From NCBI RefSeq assembly GCF_001747895.1, contig NZ_LNNB01000010.1:1-63952 (forward strand): a DNA stretch of 63,952 nucleotides. The letters are read 5' to 3'. Of this stretch, positions 1-8,938 are shown piece by piece. A program made the translations under genes and the position numbers. The first letter of the stretch is position 1. Each line of letters opens with the position of its first letter. The notes under the pieces are model-generated. The model had not been told where the DNA came from, did not search any database, and worked only from the letters and a program-made list of their open reading frames with translations. This DNA is from Staphylococcus equorum. GTDB lineage: Bacteria; Bacillota; Bacilli; Staphylococcales; Staphylococcaceae.

Positions 1-1
1 A

Positions 2-1969
2 TTAACTGTTACAGATGTGACGGCGCCAGTCACTCCAACGGTGAATGAAGTGACAAGTGAAGGCACACAAGTTACGGGAACAGGTGAAGCAGGCTCAACA
101 ATTACAGTTAAATTCCCAGATGGAAGTGTATTAACAGGTAAAGTAGATGATCAAGGAAACTATGTGATTGATTTACCAGTAGATAAGCAATTGAATGGTA
201 ACGAAGAGTTGGTCATCACATCAACAGATGGTGCGGGCAATGTGTCACCAGAAACAATATTAACGGTTAAAGATACGACAGCACCTGTAGCACCAACGGT
301 GAATGAAGTGACAAGTGAAGGTACGCAAGTTACGGGAACAGGCGAACCAAATTCAACGATTACGGTTAAATTCCCAGATGGAAGTGTGGTAACGGGTACA
401 GTCGATAATCAAGGAAATTATGTGATCGATTTACCATTAGATAAGCCATTGAATGGAAACGAAGAGTTAATTGTTACGGCTACTGACCGATCAGGAAATG
501 TATCGTCAGAAACAAGATTAACAGTTAAAGATGCGACGGCACCTGTAGCCCCAACGGTGAATGAAGTGACAAGTGAAGGCATGAAAGTAACAGGAACAGG
601 CGAACCAGGCTCAACAATCACAGTTAAATTCCCAGATGGAAGTGTATTAACAGATAAAATAGATAATCAAGGAAATTACGTGATCGATTTACCAGCTGAT
701 AAGCCATTGAATGGAAACGAAGAGTTAGTTATCACATCAACAGATGGATCAGGAAACGTATCGTCAGAAACGCGATTAACGGTTAAAGATACGACAGCAC
801 CTGTATCCCCAACGGTGAATGAGGTTACAAGCGAAGGTACACAAATTACGGGAACAGGTGAAGCAGGTTCAACAATTACAGTTAAATTCCCAGATGGAAG
901 TACAGTAACAGGCACAGTCGATAATCAAGGAAATTACGTGATCTATTTACCATTAGATAAGCAATTGAATGGCAATGAAGATTTGGTTATCACATCAACA
1001 GATGGATCAGGTAATGTATCACCAGAAACAAGATTGACTGTTAAAGATACGACAGCACCTGTAGCCCCAACGGTGAATGAGGTGACCAGTGGAGACATGA
1101 AAGTAACAGGAACAGGCGAACCAGGCTCCACAATAACAGTGAAGTTCCCAGATGGAAGTACAGTTACAGGTACAGTAGATAATCAAGGAAATTACGTAAT
1201 AGATTTACCATTAGATAAGCAGTTGAATGGTAACGAAGATTTGGTTATCACATCAACAGATGGATCAGGAAACGTATCTTTAGAAACAAGATTAACTATT
1301 AAAAATACAATCACACCAGTAGTGCCAACAGTGAGTGGAGTAACGACTGGATCTACGCAAATTACAGGTCAAGCTAAACCGAATTCGACAATTACAGTTA
1401 AGTTCCCGGATGGAACTGTCATAACAGGTAAGGCTGATAATCAAGGCAAATACGTAATTAATATACCTACTAATGTCAATGTAAAACCTGGGGATAAAAT
1501 ACAAGTGTCAGCGATTGATAAGAAAGGCAATACATCTAGAACAACAATTATCGTGAGTAGCAATAGTAATTCAACCTCTAACCAATCGAATGTTCACGAT
1601 AATACTAGCAATAATTATGATTCAAGCAATAAATTAGGTTTGAATGGTAATAAAGCGAAAGATGGAAAACTATATGGAAATATAAATAGTAGCAACAAAC
1701 TTTCGAATACTTCAATTAACGATAAAGCTGAAACAGCAGAAGGTTCGAAAGGCGATGTATTACAAATTAAAGATAAGAAAGGTATTATTTCAAATCTGAA
1801 TAATGACAAAAATAAACTTGGTAACTCAGATAATAAAAAGGTAGATAAATTACCTGACACGGGTGAAAGTGAGAACCAAGCCAATGGATTATTAAGTTCA
1901 TTATTAGCTATGTTTGGTGCGTTCTTATTAATTGGAAGACGTCGTAAAAATAAAGAAGATCACCAATAA
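2..1969 (+). CDS. Bap-like cell-wall-anchored surface protein, 3' part
   Basis: This is the C-terminal 655 codons of a long adhesin whose start lies left of the window; the frame is open to the first complete codon at base 2. It holds five near-identical 86-residue Ig-like repeats and one diverged sixth. Next comes a Ser/Asn/Lys-rich spacer (about residues 515-610), then an LPDTG sorting motif, a hydrophobic stretch and an RRRKNK tail, so sortase A should anchor it to peptidoglycan. Repeats of 86 residues with the TAPVAPTVNEVTSEG opening match the C-repeats of staphylococcal Bap, a biofilm matrix protein. The N-terminal Bap domains cannot be checked here, so another repeat-rich adhesin is possible. 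Confidence 0.85.
   Translation, partial: LTVTDVTAPVTPTVNEVTSEGTQVTGTGEAGSTITVKFPDGSVLTGKVDDQGNYVIDLPVDKQLNGNEELVITSTDGAGNVSPETILTVKDTTAPVAPTVNEVTSEGTQVTGTGEPNSTITVKFPDGSVVTGTVDNQGNYVIDLPLDKPLNGNEELIVTATDRSGNVSSETRLTVKDATAPVAPTVNEVTSEGMKVTGTGEPGSTITVKFPDGSVLTDKIDNQGNYVIDLPADKPLNGNEELVITSTDGSGNVSSETRLTVKDTTAPVSPTVNEVTSEGTQITGTGEAGSTITVKFPDGSTVTGTVDNQGNYVIYLPLDKQLNGNEDLVITSTDGSGNVSPETRLTVKDTTAPVAPTVNEVTSGDMKVTGTGEPGSTITVKFPDGSTVTGTVDNQGNYVIDLPLDKQLNGNEDLVITSTDGSGNVSLETRLTIKNTITPVVPTVSGVTTGSTQITGQAKPNSTITVKFPDGTVITGKADNQGKYVINIPTNVNVKPGDKIQVSAIDKKGNTSRTTIIVSSNSNSTSNQSNVHDNTSNNYDSSNKLGLNGNKAKDGKLYGNINSSNKLSNTSINDKAETAEGSKGDVLQIKDKKGIISNLNNDKNKLGNSDNKKVDKLPDTGESENQANGLLSSLLAMFGAFLLIGRRRKNKEDHQ
14..1560 (+). 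repeat. Six tandem 258-bp repeats in the adhesin gene
   Basis: Units start at 14, 272, 530, 788, 1046 and 1304, each exactly 258 bp (86 codons), so the frame is kept if copies are gained or lost. Units 1-5 are near identical; unit 6 is clearly diverged (it opens NTITPVVPTVSGV). The array probably continues upstream of the window, because unit 1 is preceded by the end of another unit (LTVTD). Confidence 0.93.
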
Positions 1970-2013
1970 AAATTAATATTATAATGAGAAAGATATTATA
2001 GTATTACAAAATC

Positions 2014-2057
2014 AATAAGACGGAATGCTCTTTAGATAGAGCTTCCGTCTTATTTTT
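2014..2057 (+). terminator. Terminator after the adhesin gene
   Basis: The 12-bp arms AATAAGACGGAA and TTCCGTCTTATT form an inverted repeat around a short loop that can pair further. The right arm runs into a T-rich tail. Confidence 0.85.
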
Positions 2058-2143
2058 ACTATATAACTTATTAATGATATGCCATTTCTAAAAATATAGC
2101 TTAGGCGTATAATGGAATAATTACTAAGGAAGGGTGTGGGAAA

Positions 2144-3313
2144 ATGCAAAAAGCTTATCGGCAACTCATATTAGGGATGATTTGTTTGTTTATTGTTATG
2201 GCAATTGGTCGTTTTGCATACACACCTATTATGCCATTTATGCAACAAACGGGACATATGGATAATCAGAGCGCAGGATTACTGGCAACTATTAATTACT
2301 TAGGTTATTTAATTGGAGCAATTATTCCTATATGGATAGTTGTATTTAGCAAGGTTACAGATTTGAAAGTTTACTTACTGATCAATATAGTTTCAACAAT
2401 ATTGATGGGACTGTTTGATAATTTTACATTGTGGATTATTTTTCGTTTAATTGCAGGTATCACAAGTGGAACCGTTTTTGTCTTAGCCTCAAATGTGGCC
2501 CTCGAAGCATTGAGAGCAGCGAACAAGGGTCGTATCTCAGGTATGCTTTATAGTGGTGTGGGTCTAGGCATTTTCACAAGTAGTATATTTATATTTTTAT
2601 TTACTACAGAAAATAATTGGAAGACAACGTGGGTTTTACTTGGTGTTTTTGCTTTAGTTATGGGAAGTTTTGTAATTTTTGGTATGCGTCAAAATTCAAA
2701 TATTGAAAATGAAACACAAAACTTAAATGAAAAAGAAGATAAACCAAAAATTAAGTTGAATAAAAAATTTATTTGGGGATTTTCAATAGCGTATTTTTGT
2801 GAAGGTGCGGGTTACATAATTACAGGAACATTCTTAGTAGCAATCGTTAAATCTATACCTGAGTTTGCAGATTATGCAGCGTTAAGTTGGATGTTTGTAG
2901 GGTTGGGAGCTATTCCATCTACGATTTTATGGTCTATGATGGCTGAAAAATTAGGACACGGTAAAGCAACTAATTTAGCATTTATTTTACAAATTATTGC
3001 CGTAATATTGCCTGTCTTTTCAGAAAGCATGACGAGTTTAGTGATAAGTTCTATTTTATTTGGTGCTACGTTTCTTGGTTTAACGACATTGTTTATGTCT
3101 AAAGCACAAACGTTAATGTTTCAAAGTAATAGTAAAATAAATTTAGTTGCTTCATTAACTGTTATTTACAGTTTGGGACAAATGATTGCACCAGCACTTT
3201 CTGGTGTATTAATTGGTGAATCAGGAAATTATAATGCAGCATTAATTTTTGCGGCGACTATACTTTGCGTTGGACTATTAAGCAGTATGTATAGTTATAG
3301 AGTCAGAAATTAA
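2144..3313 (+). CDS. MFS transporter, YbfB/YjiJ-like
   Basis: A 389-residue integral membrane protein with about 12 hydrophobic segments and a charged central loop (about residues 185-210, rich in Asn, Glu and Lys), typical of major facilitator transporters. The N-terminal motif AIGRFAYTPIMPFM (residues 21-34) is characteristic of the YbfB/YjiJ group, whose substrates are mostly unknown. The start follows a GGAAGGGTG ribosome site and a TATAAT box at 2108-2113. It appears monocistronic, lying after the adhesin terminator. An efflux role is likely, but the substrate cannot be told. Confidence 0.85.
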   Translation: MQKAYRQLILGMICLFIVMAIGRFAYTPIMPFMQQTGHMDNQSAGLLATINYLGYLIGAIIPIWIVVFSKVTDLKVYLLINIVSTILMGLFDNFTLWIIFRLIAGITSGTVFVLASNVALEALRAANKGRISGMLYSGVGLGIFTSSIFIFLFTTENNWKTTWVLLGVFALVMGSFVIFGMRQNSNIENETQNLNEKEDKPKIKLNKKFIWGFSIAYFCEGAGYIITGTFLVAIVKSIPEFADYAALSWMFVGLGAIPSTILWSMMAEKLGHGKATNLAFILQIIAVILPVFSESMTSLVISSILFGATFLGLTTLFMSKAQTLMFQSNSKINLVASLTVIYSLGQMIAPALSGVLIGESGNYNAALIFAATILCVGLLSSMYSYRVRN

Positions 3314-3471
3314 ATGATATATTCAAAAGAGAAAACTGGTTTGAAGAAAAAAAGTTAGAAGAGTTATATACACGTGTAGAAGCACTCTATGCAGGCTTTT
3401 TAGCAGTCATAATACTTTTGTGTAAATTGACTTTTTGTGGTAATATCGTCATGGATAAAAATTCGAGATAA
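3301..3471 (+). pseudogene. Start-less open frame, possible gene remnant
   Basis: A 56-codon open frame overlaps the end of the MFS gene and has no usable start until its last few codons. Its translation is charged at first (KRENWFEEKKLEELYTR) and then hydrophobic (GFLAVIILL), which looks more protein-like than chance but matches nothing I recognise. It could be the worn tail of a lost membrane protein or simply random. The promoter proposed for the next gene lies inside it. Confidence 0.2.
3418..3446 (+). promoter_or_regulatory. Putative SigA promoter of the dus gene
   Basis: TTGTGT at 3418-3423 and TAATAT at 3441-3446 are separated by 17 bp, about 50 bp before the start codon. This is a reasonable vegetative promoter judged on sequence alone. 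Confidence 0.5.
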
Positions 3472-3497
3472 TAATAGATAAGAAGGTTTAAATATAT

Positions 3498-4472
3498 ATG
3501 AAAGAAAATTTTTGGCGTGAATTACCGCGTCCATTTTTTGTTTTGGCACCAATGGAAGATGTTACAGATGTTGTTTTTCGTCATGTTGTCAGTGAAGCAG
3601 GCAGACCTGACGTTTTCTTCACTGAGTTTACAAATACAGAAAGCTTTTGCCACCCGGAAGGTGTACACAGTGTACGCGGACGCTTAACATTTACTGAAGA
3701 TGAACAGCCTATTGTCGCTCATATTTGGGGAGATAAGCCAGATCACTTCCGTGAAATGAGTATCGGTATGGCAGAAATGGGCTTTAAAGGCATAGATTTA
3801 AATATGGGCTGTCCAGTGCCGAACGTTGCAACGAAAGGTAAAGGTTCAGGTCTAATTCAACGTCCTGAAACTGCAGCTGAAATTATTCAGGCAGCTAAAG
3901 CAGGAGGCCTGCCAGTAAGTGTTAAAACTCGACTTGGCTATTCTGATATTGATGAGTGGAGAGAATGGCTGACACATGTGTTCGAACAGGATATTGCGAA
4001 CCTGTCGATTCACCTTCGGACGCGCAAAGAGATGAGTAAAGTAGATGCGCATTGGGAATTAATTGGAGAAATTAAAAAGGTTCGTGATGAAATTGCACCA
4101 GAGACATTGTTAACGATTAATGGAGATATACCGGATAGAAAAACAGGCCTTGAACTGGCAGAGAAGTATGGTATTGACGGTGTAATGATTGGACGTGGGA
4201 TTTTCCAAAACCCGCATGCATTTGAAAAAGAACCGAGAGAACATACGAGTGAAGAGCTTTTAGGGCTGTTAAGACTTCATCTTGACCTATTCGATAAATA
4301 TACAAAAGAAGAAACGCGTCAGTTTAAACCATTACGCAGATTCTTTAAAGTATACGTACGCGGTATCAAAGGAGCAAGTGAACTGAGACATCAGTTAATG
4401 AGCACAAGTACAACAGATGAGGTTCGGACACTCCTTGATGAATTTGAAGCACAAATGACACCTATGGAATAA
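3498..4472 (+). CDS. dus: tRNA-dihydrouridine synthase
   Basis: A 324-residue FMN-dependent Dus enzyme that reduces uridines in the D-loop of tRNA using NAD(P)H. It has the TIM-barrel opening LAPMEDVTD (residues 16-24), the active-site motif [10 protein letters not shown] with catalytic Cys105, and the VSVKTRLGY and [12 protein letters not shown] flavin/phosphate-binding segments. Length is normal for the family. The AAGAAGG ribosome site precedes the ATG. The gene stands alone and shares a bidirectional terminator with the convergent MFS gene. The exact uridine modified cannot be read from sequence, so no A/B/C subtype is claimed. Confidence 0.93.
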   Translation: MKENFWRELPRPFFVLAPMEDVTDVVFRHVVSEAGRPDVFFTEFTNTESFCHPEGVHSVRGRLTFTEDEQPIVAHIWGDKPDHFREMSIGMAEMGFKGIDLNMGCPVPNVATKGKGSGLIQRPETAAEIIQAAKAGGLPVSVKTRLGYSDIDEWREWLTHVFEQDIANLSIHLRTRKEMSKVDAHWELIGEIKKVRDEIAPETLLTINGDIPDRKTGLELAEKYGIDGVMIGRGIFQNPHAFEKEPREHTSEELLGLLRLHLDLFDKYTKEETRQFKPLRRFFKVYVRGIKGASELRHQLMSTSTTDEVRTLLDEFEAQMTPME

Positions 4473-4512
4473 CATTCATAAACTTGGACGAAAATGCTGA
4501 AGAAGTATAAAG

Positions 4513-4557
4513 AAACGGCTTAAAAATCTTGATTTTAAGATTTTTAAGCCGTTTTTT
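4513..4557. terminator. Bidirectional terminator, dus / MFS
   Basis: An 18-bp stem (AAACGGCTTAAAAATCTT and its complement) has an A-rich left flank and a T-run on the right, so it can work on both strands. It overlaps the last codons of the minus-strand MFS gene, which ends at 4544. Confidence 0.9.
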
Positions 4558-5740
4558 GTTTGATTGTTAATGAAATAATGAATGCAATAAGCATGAAAGC
4601 TGTGATCATAAATACAACACCTGGCCATTGTATCAGCCCATAGAAGATACCTGCTAATGTACCACCAATAGATGAACCCATGTAATAAAATAATAAATAT
4701 AAACTAGATGCTTGCGCTTTATGATGTTCAGCACGACTTGCAACTACACCACTTGCTATCGCGTGACCACTGAAAAATGCATAAACACTGAATGCTAATC
4801 CGAGTATTTTAAAAACTAAAAAAGGTAAAAGTGTAATCCAAATACCAACGATTAATAGTAAGATGCTAAATTTTAAGGCGTTTAATGTACCTAATTTAGT
4901 ACGTAATTTTGCATTTAATATAGAAGATATCATACCAATTAAGAATAATAAATAAACAAAGCTAATAATACTGTCGTGCAATTGATAAGGTTTAGCTGCC
5001 AACACAAAGCCAATATAGTTAAAAGCAGCGATGTTACAGCCTAATAATAGAAATCCAATCATGAAAGGTTTTAGTAAACGAATGTTTTTCAAATGTTGAC
5101 TATAGCTCAATACTAATGCTTTAACAGAAAAACGTTGCTTCTCAAAATGTCGAGATGCTGGTAGTAAGAAAGCAAATAATATTGCTGCGACAACACTAAT
5201 AATTGCAATGGAGAATAAGCCGACTTGATAACCATAAATACTTGAAATAAATCCAGTGAATATTCTACCAAACGCACCACCAAAGGCATTGCCACTTATA
5301 TAAATACCCATTGCCTCGGGTAAACTATGCGCAGAAATTTCTTCGCCGATATATGCCATGGCGATAGAGGGTAAGCCTGCTAAACAGATACCTTGTATAA
5401 GCCTAACAATTAAGAAGGTATTGAAATCTGTAATAAAGGGTTGCACTAGTGCTAATAATGACACCGAAATTACAGAAAAAATCATAATAGGTTTACGTCC
5501 AATTACTTCCGATATTGCACCAAAAACTAACATAGCAAAAGCTAATGTCAAGGTTGCTGCCGACAATGCCAAACTTGCAACGGTTTCACTCACATTAAAT
5601 GATTGTGTGAAATGGGGGATCAATGGTTGAACGCTATATAGTATTGAAAAAATAGTGAATCCTGAAATGAAAAGCGCAACGATAATTTTAATATATGCTT
5701 TTGAACCTCTATTTACATAGCTGTTTTTCAAATCCTCCAT
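4544..5740 (-). CDS. MFS transporter, YnfM-like
   Basis: A 398-residue major facilitator with about 12 membrane segments. The N-terminal motif SILYSVQPLIPHF and the loop GAISEVIGRKPIMIFS (the family's loop 2-3 signature, here GxxxExxGRKP) place it with the YnfM/arabinose-efflux-like drug exporters. It is convergent with dus and divergent from lytM, and appears to be a single-gene unit. No regulator is adjacent. The substrate is unknown; efflux of a small toxic compound is the family-based guess. Confidence 0.85.
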   Translation of the reverse strand: MEDLKNSYVNRGSKAYIKIIVALFISGFTIFSILYSVQPLIPHFTQSFNVSETVASLALSAATLTLAFAMLVFGAISEVIGRKPIMIFSVISVSLLALVQPFITDFNTFLIVRLIQGICLAGLPSIAMAYIGEEISAHSLPEAMGIYISGNAFGGAFGRIFTGFISSIYGYQVGLFSIAIISVVAAILFAFLLPASRHFEKQRFSVKALVLSYSQHLKNIRLLKPFMIGFLLLGCNIAAFNYIGFVLAAKPYQLHDSIISFVYLLFLIGMISSILNAKLRTKLGTLNALKFSILLLIVGIWITLLPFLVFKILGLAFSVYAFFSGHAIASGVVASRAEHHKAQASSLYLLFYYMGSSIGGTLAGIFYGLIQWPGVVFMITAFMLIAFIISLTIKQKTA

Positions 5741-6033
5741 TATGTGCCCCCTTCAATCTTAATATATCTATAGTATCATGTAACAAATAATATAAAAAAG
5801 GCATTAGTTCTTTTAAAAGGTGTAATGCTATAATTTTTATATCATTGAGAAGTGGTTATGTTTAAAATTTATACCAAGCATATTTTAATATATATTATAG
5901 ATAGAATTTTCAAAATAATTACAGGTGTCTCAAATCAATTACCAAAAAATTAAAAATCAGTTTCTGCTATTCTCTTAATATAATTTCTTTGCTATTGTTA
6001 GCTAAGGAAAAATTTTGGGAGGATTTATTAATT

Positions 6034-7161
6034 ATGAAAAAAATCGTTACAGCAACAATTGCTACATTGTCATTGGGAGCAGTGGGCATAGCACAGTCAG
6101 ATGCAGAAGCATCAGAGAATAATCAATCAGGTACGCAATATTCAAGTAACCAATCTACAAATGATATCTTTGAATATGGTTATATTGATGAAGATAATAG
6201 TGGGAATTATCACCATACATTAGATGGAAACTGGGATCAATCAATGTTTGATCAACAACAATATTATTTCTATTTAATTGATGAAGAAGGGAATTACCAT
6301 TATTACTATTTCCCTATGAATGATCAAGGCACAAACTCAACAAATACGAATGCAACAAATGCATATAATGATAACAACTATAGTGCTGATAAAAGTCATG
6401 AAGCTGTTCAACAGAGTGGCTACGATGTAAATGAAGCACCAGCGCAATCACAAGAAGTACCACAAAGTTCTAATAATGAAGTTTCTGCTCAAACTTCATC
6501 ACAAGAACAAAGCACAACAACTAACGACAACGCATCTTATACACAAAATAACACATCATCAAACGAAAACTATGAAAGTAGTTATACACGCAATGACGGT
6601 AATGGTGTTGAAGATGTGAAACAAAATGCAACGTCAAATAACGTAGAGAACACAACAAATACACCTGCTACAGAATCAACAAACACAAATAGTTCTAATG
6701 AAGGACAAGCTACGCAACAAGAAGCGGCACCTTCATCAGAAGCTTCAAACAACAATAACAGCACAAGTTCATCAAATTGGTTAACAAGTAATAGTCAAAT
6801 GCAACCATATGGTCAATATCATGGTGGCGGCGCACATTACGGTGTCGACTATGCAATGGATGAAAACACGCCAGTATATTCATTAGCAGATGGTACTGTT
6901 GTACAAAGTGGTTGGAGTAATTATGGTGGCGGAAACCAAGTTACAATCCAAGAACAAAATAGTGACAACTATCAATGGTATATGCACATGAATTCATTAA
7001 ACGTTCAAAAAGGTGACCAAGTTAAAGAAGGACAACAAATCGGTGAATCAGGTAGCACTGGTAACTCTACTGCACCACATTTACACTTCCAACGCATGGA
7101 AGGCGGAATTGGTAACGGTTATTCAGTAGACCCAACTTCATACGTAAACTCAAAAGCATAA
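6034..7161 (+). CDS. lytM: LytM-like M23 glycyl-glycine endopeptidase
   Basis: A secreted peptidoglycan hydrolase of 375 residues, predicted to cut the pentaglycine cross-bridges of the staphylococcal wall. A signal peptide (about residues 1-26, ending near DAEA) is followed by a LytM-type N-terminal region (YGYIDEDNSGNYHHTLDGNW). A roughly 140-residue Asn/Ser/Thr/Gln-rich linker leads to the catalytic M23 domain (about 245-375). Zinc ligands are H268 and D272 (HYGVD) and H351, with H349 as catalytic base (HLHF). The ATG at 6034 follows GGGAGG at good spacing; an upstream in-frame TTG is less likely. The protein exceeds S. aureus LytM (roughly 320 residues) mainly through the linker. Confidence 0.93.
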   Translation: MKKIVTATIATLSLGAVGIAQSDAEASENNQSGTQYSSNQSTNDIFEYGYIDEDNSGNYHHTLDGNWDQSMFDQQQYYFYLIDEEGNYHYYYFPMNDQGTNSTNTNATNAYNDNNYSADKSHEAVQQSGYDVNEAPAQSQEVPQSSNNEVSAQTSSQEQSTTTNDNASYTQNNTSSNENYESSYTRNDGNGVEDVKQNATSNNVENTTNTPATESTNTNSSNEGQATQQEAAPSSEASNNNNSTSSSNWLTSNSQMQPYGQYHGGGAHYGVDYAMDENTPVYSLADGTVVQSGWSNYGGGNQVTIQEQNSDNYQWYMHMNSLNVQKGDQVKEGQQIGESGSTGNSTAPHLHFQRMEGGIGNGYSVDPTSYVNSKA

Positions 7162-7177
7162 ATTAAGATGATAAAAT

Positions 7178-7222
7178 AAAACGTTCTTGAAATTCTGTTA
7201 TAGAATTCAAGGGCGTTTTTTT
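7178..7222 (+). terminator. Terminator after lytM
   Basis: The inverted repeat AAAACGTTCTTGAAATTC / GAATTCAAGGGCGTTTT carries small mismatches and is followed by a T-run. Confidence 0.85.
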
Positions 7223-7313
7223 ATATTAATATGCAGAATTAACAAAGAATATTTGAAATATCTTTGAGACCATATCATACTTGCATTAAATTTAAATTGA
7301 AGAGGATGATGGT

Positions 7314-8060
7314 ATGTTTACTGTTTATGGACATAGAGGTTTACCAAGTAAAGCGCCAGAAAATACACTCGCATCTTATAAAGAAGCTGGAAATACGCCT
7401 GGATTAAAATGGATTGAGTTAGATGTAGCGATTACCAAAGATGAACAGTTGATTTTAATTCATGATGATTTTTTAGATAGAACAACGAATATGGTAGGAG
7501 AAGTGACACAATTAAATTATGACGACATCAAAGATACATCAGCAGGTAGCTGGTTTGGAACAGAATTTGAAGCAGAAAAACTACCTACGTTTGATGAAGT
7601 AATTGAATTGGCAAATGCCTATGATATGAACTTGAATATTGAATTGAAGGGCGTTACAGGTCCGAATGGCACAGTACTGTCAGAAAGTATGATTAAACAA
7701 GTTGCAGATAAATTAAAAGATTTAGATGTGGAATTAAAAGTATTGATATCAAGCTTTAATTTGGTTTTAGTGAAATTAGCAGAGCAGTTCATGCCAGACT
7801 ATGAGAGAGCTGTCATATTTAAATCTGCAGCTTTTGGTGATGATTGGAGAACGCTATTAGATTATTGTGGTTCGAAAATAGTGAATATTGAAGATGCTAA
7901 ATTGACGCAAGCACGTGTTAAAAAAATTAAAAATGCTGGATATGTGTTAAATGTGTGGACAGTAAATAAGCAATTGCGTGCAAACCAATTAGCGAATTGG
8001 GGCGTCGATGGCATTTTTACAGACAAAGCAGATGAAATGATTCATTTAGAAAGGTTATAG
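7314..8060 (+). CDS. Glycerophosphodiester phosphodiesterase (cytoplasmic type)
   Basis: A 248-residue GDPD-family TIM barrel without a signal peptide. It is predicted to hydrolyse glycerophosphodiesters to glycerol-3-phosphate and an alcohol inside the cell. Family catalytic residues are visible: H7-R8 (GHRG), E16-N17 (PENT), the metal ligands E35 and D37 (IELDV) and H50 (IHDD). The start follows GAAGAGGATGATGG at 7300-7313. It sits between two terminators and is likely monocistronic. The secreted GlpQ enzyme would carry a signal peptide, so this resembles UgpQ/YqiK more. Confidence 0.9.
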   Translation: MFTVYGHRGLPSKAPENTLASYKEAGNTPGLKWIELDVAITKDEQLILIHDDFLDRTTNMVGEVTQLNYDDIKDTSAGSWFGTEFEAEKLPTFDEVIELANAYDMNLNIELKGVTGPNGTVLSESMIKQVADKLKDLDVELKVLISSFNLVLVKLAEQFMPDYERAVIFKSAAFGDDWRTLLDYCGSKIVNIEDAKLTQARVKKIKNAGYVLNVWTVNKQLRANQLANWGVDGIFTDKADEMIHLERL

Positions 8061-8081
8061 AATCGTACTTGTGGGGTGGGC

Positions 8082-8127
8082 AGAGGAAATCAAATTTCGA
8101 ATTTTGATTTCCTTCCGCCTCTTTTTT
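8082..8127 (+). terminator. Terminator after the GDPD gene
   Basis: A GGGCAGAGGAAATCAAA...TTTTGATTTC...CCGCCTCTTTTTT hairpin with a T-run. Its core, a run of AAATCAAA with its complement, recurs in hairpins near 9923 and 59729. Confidence 0.85.
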
Positions 8128-8259
8128 ATCAATATGATTTAAAATAAGATGTCCTTTGTCTTAATTATACATTAAATAATATTATTATTATAGACTACTT
8201 CTTTATTGTTTAGCGGTTTATACTGGTGAATAGCTTAGAGGAAGAAGGAGTGTTGAACA

Positions 8260-8688
8260 ATGGTAGAACAAAAAGAAGTGTTGGATCAAGGACCATTTTT
8301 TCATGGGACAAAGGTTGAATTACAAATAGGTGATTTACTACAAACTCAACGTATTTCTAATTATCAAAATCGTAAAATGAACCATATTTATTTTACTGGC
8401 GCTTTAGACACAGCTAAGTGGGGCGCCGAACTTGCGGCTGCGTTAGCTGACGAACCGGCACAAGAGCATATTTATATTATTGAACCCATGGGGGCATTTG
8501 AAAATGATCCTAATGTCACAGATAAAAAATTTCCTGGCAACCCTACTCGCTCATATCGCTCGACGGAACCTTTGAGAATTGTAGCAAAATTAGCTACATG
8601 GGAACGACACTCCAATGATGATATTGAACAAATGTTAAAAGGATTAGAACAATTACGGAAAGATGGATTAGACATTATTGAAGATTAA
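8260..8688 (+). CDS. arr: Rifamycin NAD(+) ADP-ribosyltransferase Arr
   Basis: A 142-residue enzyme that inactivates rifampicin and related ansamycins by ADP-ribosylating the ansa-chain hydroxyl with NAD+. It carries the full set of Arr motifs: FFHGTK (H15), MNHIYFT (Y44) and GAFENDPNVTDKKFPGNPTRSYRS (catalytic Asp at about residue 83), colinear with M. smegmatis Arr. Length is normal. The GAAGGAG ribosome site precedes the ATG. There are no flanking mobile-element genes and the base composition resembles its neighbours, so it looks like a resident chromosomal gene rather than an integron cassette. Confidence 0.93.
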   Translation: MVEQKEVLDQGPFFHGTKVELQIGDLLQTQRISNYQNRKMNHIYFTGALDTAKWGAELAAALADEPAQEHIYIIEPMGAFENDPNVTDKKFPGNPTRSYRSTEPLRIVAKLATWERHSNDDIEQMLKGLEQLRKDGLDIIED

Positions 8689-8712
8689 TATACAACTGTA
8701 ATGAAGATAAAG

Positions 8713-8750
8713 TAAAGCAGTCCATAATGAATAAAAGTGGGCTGCTTGTT
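8713..8750 (+). terminator. Terminator after arr
   Basis: AAGCAGTCC / GGGCTGCTT stem (9 bp with one G-T pair), followed by a short T-rich tail. Confidence 0.7.
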
Positions 8751-8938
8751 ATATAAAAAATTATTCCCAATGAGGTATTATCTGTCATATATTAGTGCTA
8801 AAATTTATTTGATAAACAAGATGAATAATATCGGTTTTCAAAGCAATATAAACAGATGTAACGCTTGGAGTTCGATAAAATAGTATAGTTACTATGTATG
8901 TAATATTCAAATATAAATAAAAAGGATTAATAAATGAT

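Noticed and set aside
14..1560. Regular repeats that could suggest a CRISPR array
   Set aside because: Units are 258 bp, in frame and translated as Ig-like domains, with no short repeats or unique spacers and no cas genes.
418..1884. Several minus-strand open frames opposite the adhesin repeats
   Set aside because: They recur once per 258-bp unit as shadows of the repeated coding strand and have no ribosome sites.
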